The notes below the pieces were generated by a model, which worked only from the letters and a program-made list of their open reading frames with translations, made no database searches and was not told where the DNA came from. A program made the translations under genes and the position numbers. A DNA stretch of 64,000 nt from JADGRB01 sp963835825 (GTDB lineage: Bacteria; Myxococcota_A; Polyangia; Fen-1088): assembly GCA_963835825.1 (NCBI GenBank), contig CAWIGZ010000005.1:248001-312000 (forward strand), in the 5' to 3' direction. This document shows, one piece after another, positions 62,539-64,000 of this stretch (positions are counted from its first letter, which is position 1; every line of letters starts with the position of its first letter).

Positions 62539-62577
62539 TATCGATAATGCGATATATTTATCGATAAGTCGATAACA
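62539..62577 (-). promoter_or_regulatory. TATCGATA operator array
   Basis: Two palindromes, TATCGATA (62,539-62,546) and TTATCGATAA (62,558-62,567), and a half site GTCGATAAC (62,569-62,577) lie in an AT-rich 40-bp stretch, 13 bp before the XRE start. Centre spacing of about 20 bp (two helical turns) suits cooperative repressor dimers. Confidence 0.65.
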
Positions 62578-62600
62578 AGGGACGAGTTCAGGGACGAGTT
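62578..62600 (+). repeat. Double GGGACGAGTT motif, right island end
   Basis: AGGGACGAGTTC[A]GGGACGAGTT differs by one base from the doublet at 34,384-34,406. Both lie inside the tRNA-derived repeats. Confidence 0.45.
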
Positions 62601-62649
62601 GGTCGTCCCGGAGCGGGTTTTTGCGGGTCTGAATGGGTTTCAGAACTTC

Positions 62650-62689
62650 CGAAAATCGCACCTAACCTGACGAAATGCCTCGATTTTCG
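62650..62689. repeat. 9-bp inverted repeat near the right attachment site
   Basis: CGAAAATCG (62,650-62,658) and CGATTTTCG (62,681-62,689), 22 nt apart, in the AT-richer stretch before the right repeat. Possible integrase or excisionase site, or part of the att region. Confidence 0.3.
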
Positions 62690-62715
62690 TGACCATATAT
62701 TTGCCGCGATTTGTC

Positions 62716-62781
62716 AGAGTGCCACTTTCACACGGTGGAAGCCGTAGGTTCAATCCCTACAACGCCCACCCAAAATTTCAG
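62716..62781 (+). repeat. Right attachment-site-like repeat (tRNA-Val 3' remnant)
   Basis: 65 of 66 bases match 34,281-34,346. It contains the tRNA from the D-stem 3' side to the discriminator but lacks the 5' acceptor half, so it is not a working tRNA gene. Confidence 0.8.
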
Positions 62782-62820
62782 GTTCTACTCACTGGATAGT
62801 GGGTACGGCCGAAAAGCAGT

Positions 62821-63560
62821 TCAGGCGCACGCATTTAGGAGTCTGAGTCTGTAGTTCCGGAAGCTCCTATAGCCGTAAGCCCGCTTTTTTACGAGCTTCG
62901 CCTTGTTGTTGAAGCCCTCGGTGCGGCCGTTCGTGAGGCCGGTGCCGAAGTGGGCGAGGATTTCCCGCCGCCAGCGCAGAGTCCGGCGGAAGGTCTGGAG
63001 CTCGGGCAGGGGGGACGACGCGAGCCGGTCAGTCAGGGCGGTCAGTGCCCACCCTGCGCGCTCGCAGCCGCGGATGCGGTACAGGGCGTGCAGCGACTCC
63101 TTGGCGGGGTAGAGCTCTCGCAGGTCGGGGTAGGCCTCAAGCCACTTGTCGACGGCCCAGCGGCTGGCGTGATCGAGATTGAAGCGGCTGCGGAGCAGCA
63201 GGCGACGAATCAAAGCGGAGCGCCGATCGCCGGTGATCAGCTTGCGGCGGCGGTTGATGTGGGGCGTGAGCATCCGCAGGACGTGGAATTTGTCGGCGAC
63301 GACGCGAGCGTTGGGGAAGAAGCGGTAGGCGAAGCTCCTGTACGGGTCGCAGAGGTCGGCGACGACGAAGCGGACGTTGTCGCGGCCGGGGATCTCGGCG
63401 AGCTGCGCCTCCATCTCGCCGACGGTGCGCCCCTCGACCAGCTCGAAGAGCCGCCGGTTCGGATAGTCGACGACCATGGAGACGAATTGCCGAAATCCTC
63501 CGCGTCCTCGACGGAAGAAGTGTTCATCGAGGCCGACGACTTTTGGCCATGGATAGAGCC
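62821..63560 (-). mobile_element. ISL3-type transposase, 5'-truncated
   Basis: About 245 residues of the DDE domain: 'KVVGLDEHFFRRGRGGFRQF' (first Asp), 'RFVVADLCDPYRSFAYRFF' (second Asp), 'VVADKFHVLRMLTPHINRRR', and the family C-terminus 'TNGRTEGFNNKAKLVKKRAY' (Glu) and 'GYRSFRNYRLRLLNACA'. The zinc-finger and HTH N-terminus (about 150 residues) is missing; sequence upstream belongs to the LPD7 relaxase on the other strand. It ends 40 bp after the right tRNA repeat. No second inverted repeat is visible. Confidence 0.82.
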
Positions 63561-64000
63561 GGCGGCGGCGCTCGAGCTCGCCCAGGGATGGCGACATCGA
63601 GAGCGGCACCCGCCGCGCATAGAAGGGCCTACCTTCGAGCAGCCGGTGTCCCAGGACATCCGGGCGTTCGCCGCAGTCGTCCAAGGTTGGCACGTTCACT
63701 ATCGTCGCATCGGCGAGCGCGGCTCTCCTGCCTTCACCGACCGAGGTAAGGCGATCGACATCTACGACAGCAAGCGCCCGGAGAGCGTTCTCGCCGCCCT
63801 CCAGCTGAGCACCCAGAAGTGGGGCACCTTCACCGTTCGCGGGAACGAGCGGTTCCTGAAAATATGCGTCGAGCTGGCGGCAGAGCACGGCTTCAGCATC
63901 GCGAATCCGGAGCTCCAGAAGGCCATTGTCGATGAGCGAGAGCGGATTCGCACGTTTGGACGAGAGCGTCCGGCGGATCGCGATCGCCGCACGGCCGAAA
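63561..64000 (+). pseudogene. Second LPD7 relaxase remnant, runs off the window
   Basis: The forward frame reads 'ELAQGWRHRERHPPRIEGPT', 'PAFTDRGKAIDIYDSKRPES', 'VLAALQLSTQKWGTFTVRG', 'VELAAEHGFSIANPELQKA', homologous over its whole length to residues 75-205 of the remnant at 37,013-38,017. The 5' part is cut by the ISL3 transposase and the 3' end continues beyond 64,000. Confidence 0.75.

Noticed and set aside
62773..62820. CACTGGATAGTG near the transposase end as an IS inverted repeat
   Set aside because: Only one end of the element is present, so no pair can be tested.

Overview
The window is very GC-rich and reads as a chromosome segment of a predatory or social Myxococcota bacterium, most likely of the Polyangia type. 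The signs are many lipoproteins with Gly-Thr-Gly-Gly linkers, Hanks-type Ser/Thr kinases paired with PEGA or TPR proteins, a Spherulin-4 lipoprotein, an ECF sigma/FecR operon and a conserved tiny 'DPDIAGIVPGPQP' protein. This assignment comes from gene content only.

Backbone part (1-34,260): a dcw fragment (rsmH-ftsL-ftsI, leftward, ftsI running off the edge with a frameshift); a Fic-fold protein with a ruined active site in the divergent position; a block of 77-bp tandem repeats; argH and a small heat-shock protein; a leftward four-gene array made of two kinase+PEGA/TPR pairs; a Spherulin-4 lipoprotein, a VOC protein with a lysine-rich tail, a lipase-maturation-factor-like membrane protein; an ECF sigma - FecR - secreted protein - lipoprotein operon; a third kinase with a PEGA lipoprotein; an ABC-2 exporter; an FMN reductase; and a MNIO (DUF692) + DUF2063 pair with a possible 62-residue RiPP precursor in front.

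At 34,262 lies an intact tRNA-Val(CAC). Its 3' 53 nt plus 13 nt of flank are repeated at 62,716-62,781 (65 of 66 identical). The 28.4 kb between them is best read as a genomic island, or an accretion of islands, at the tRNA. Inside are VapBC, a frameshifted DUF4238 gene, a 5'-truncated LPD7 relaxase remnant, several lipoproteins (one a di-iron ferritin-like protein, one a di-CxxCH cytochrome), and a kdp potassium-uptake locus (two 27-residue membrane peptides, kdpA-B-C). The kdp locus has a sigma-54-type promoter and a degenerate sigma-54 activator upstream, and a kdpDE pair whose kdpD 5' half is missing beside an ISKra4 remnant. Two nucleotidyltransferase modules follow. The right-most one (XRE regulator - nucleotidyltransferase - metallophosphoesterase, with a TATCGATA operator) is the most system-like unit and a candidate toxin-antitoxin or defence operon. 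No integrase was found.

Beyond the right repeat are a 5'-truncated ISL3-type transposase and a second LPD7 relaxase remnant running off the right edge, which suggests tandem accretion of related mobilisable elements. Single-base frameshifts in ftsI, DUF4238, the second nucleotidyltransferase and the ISKra4 transposase could be real decay or assembly errors.
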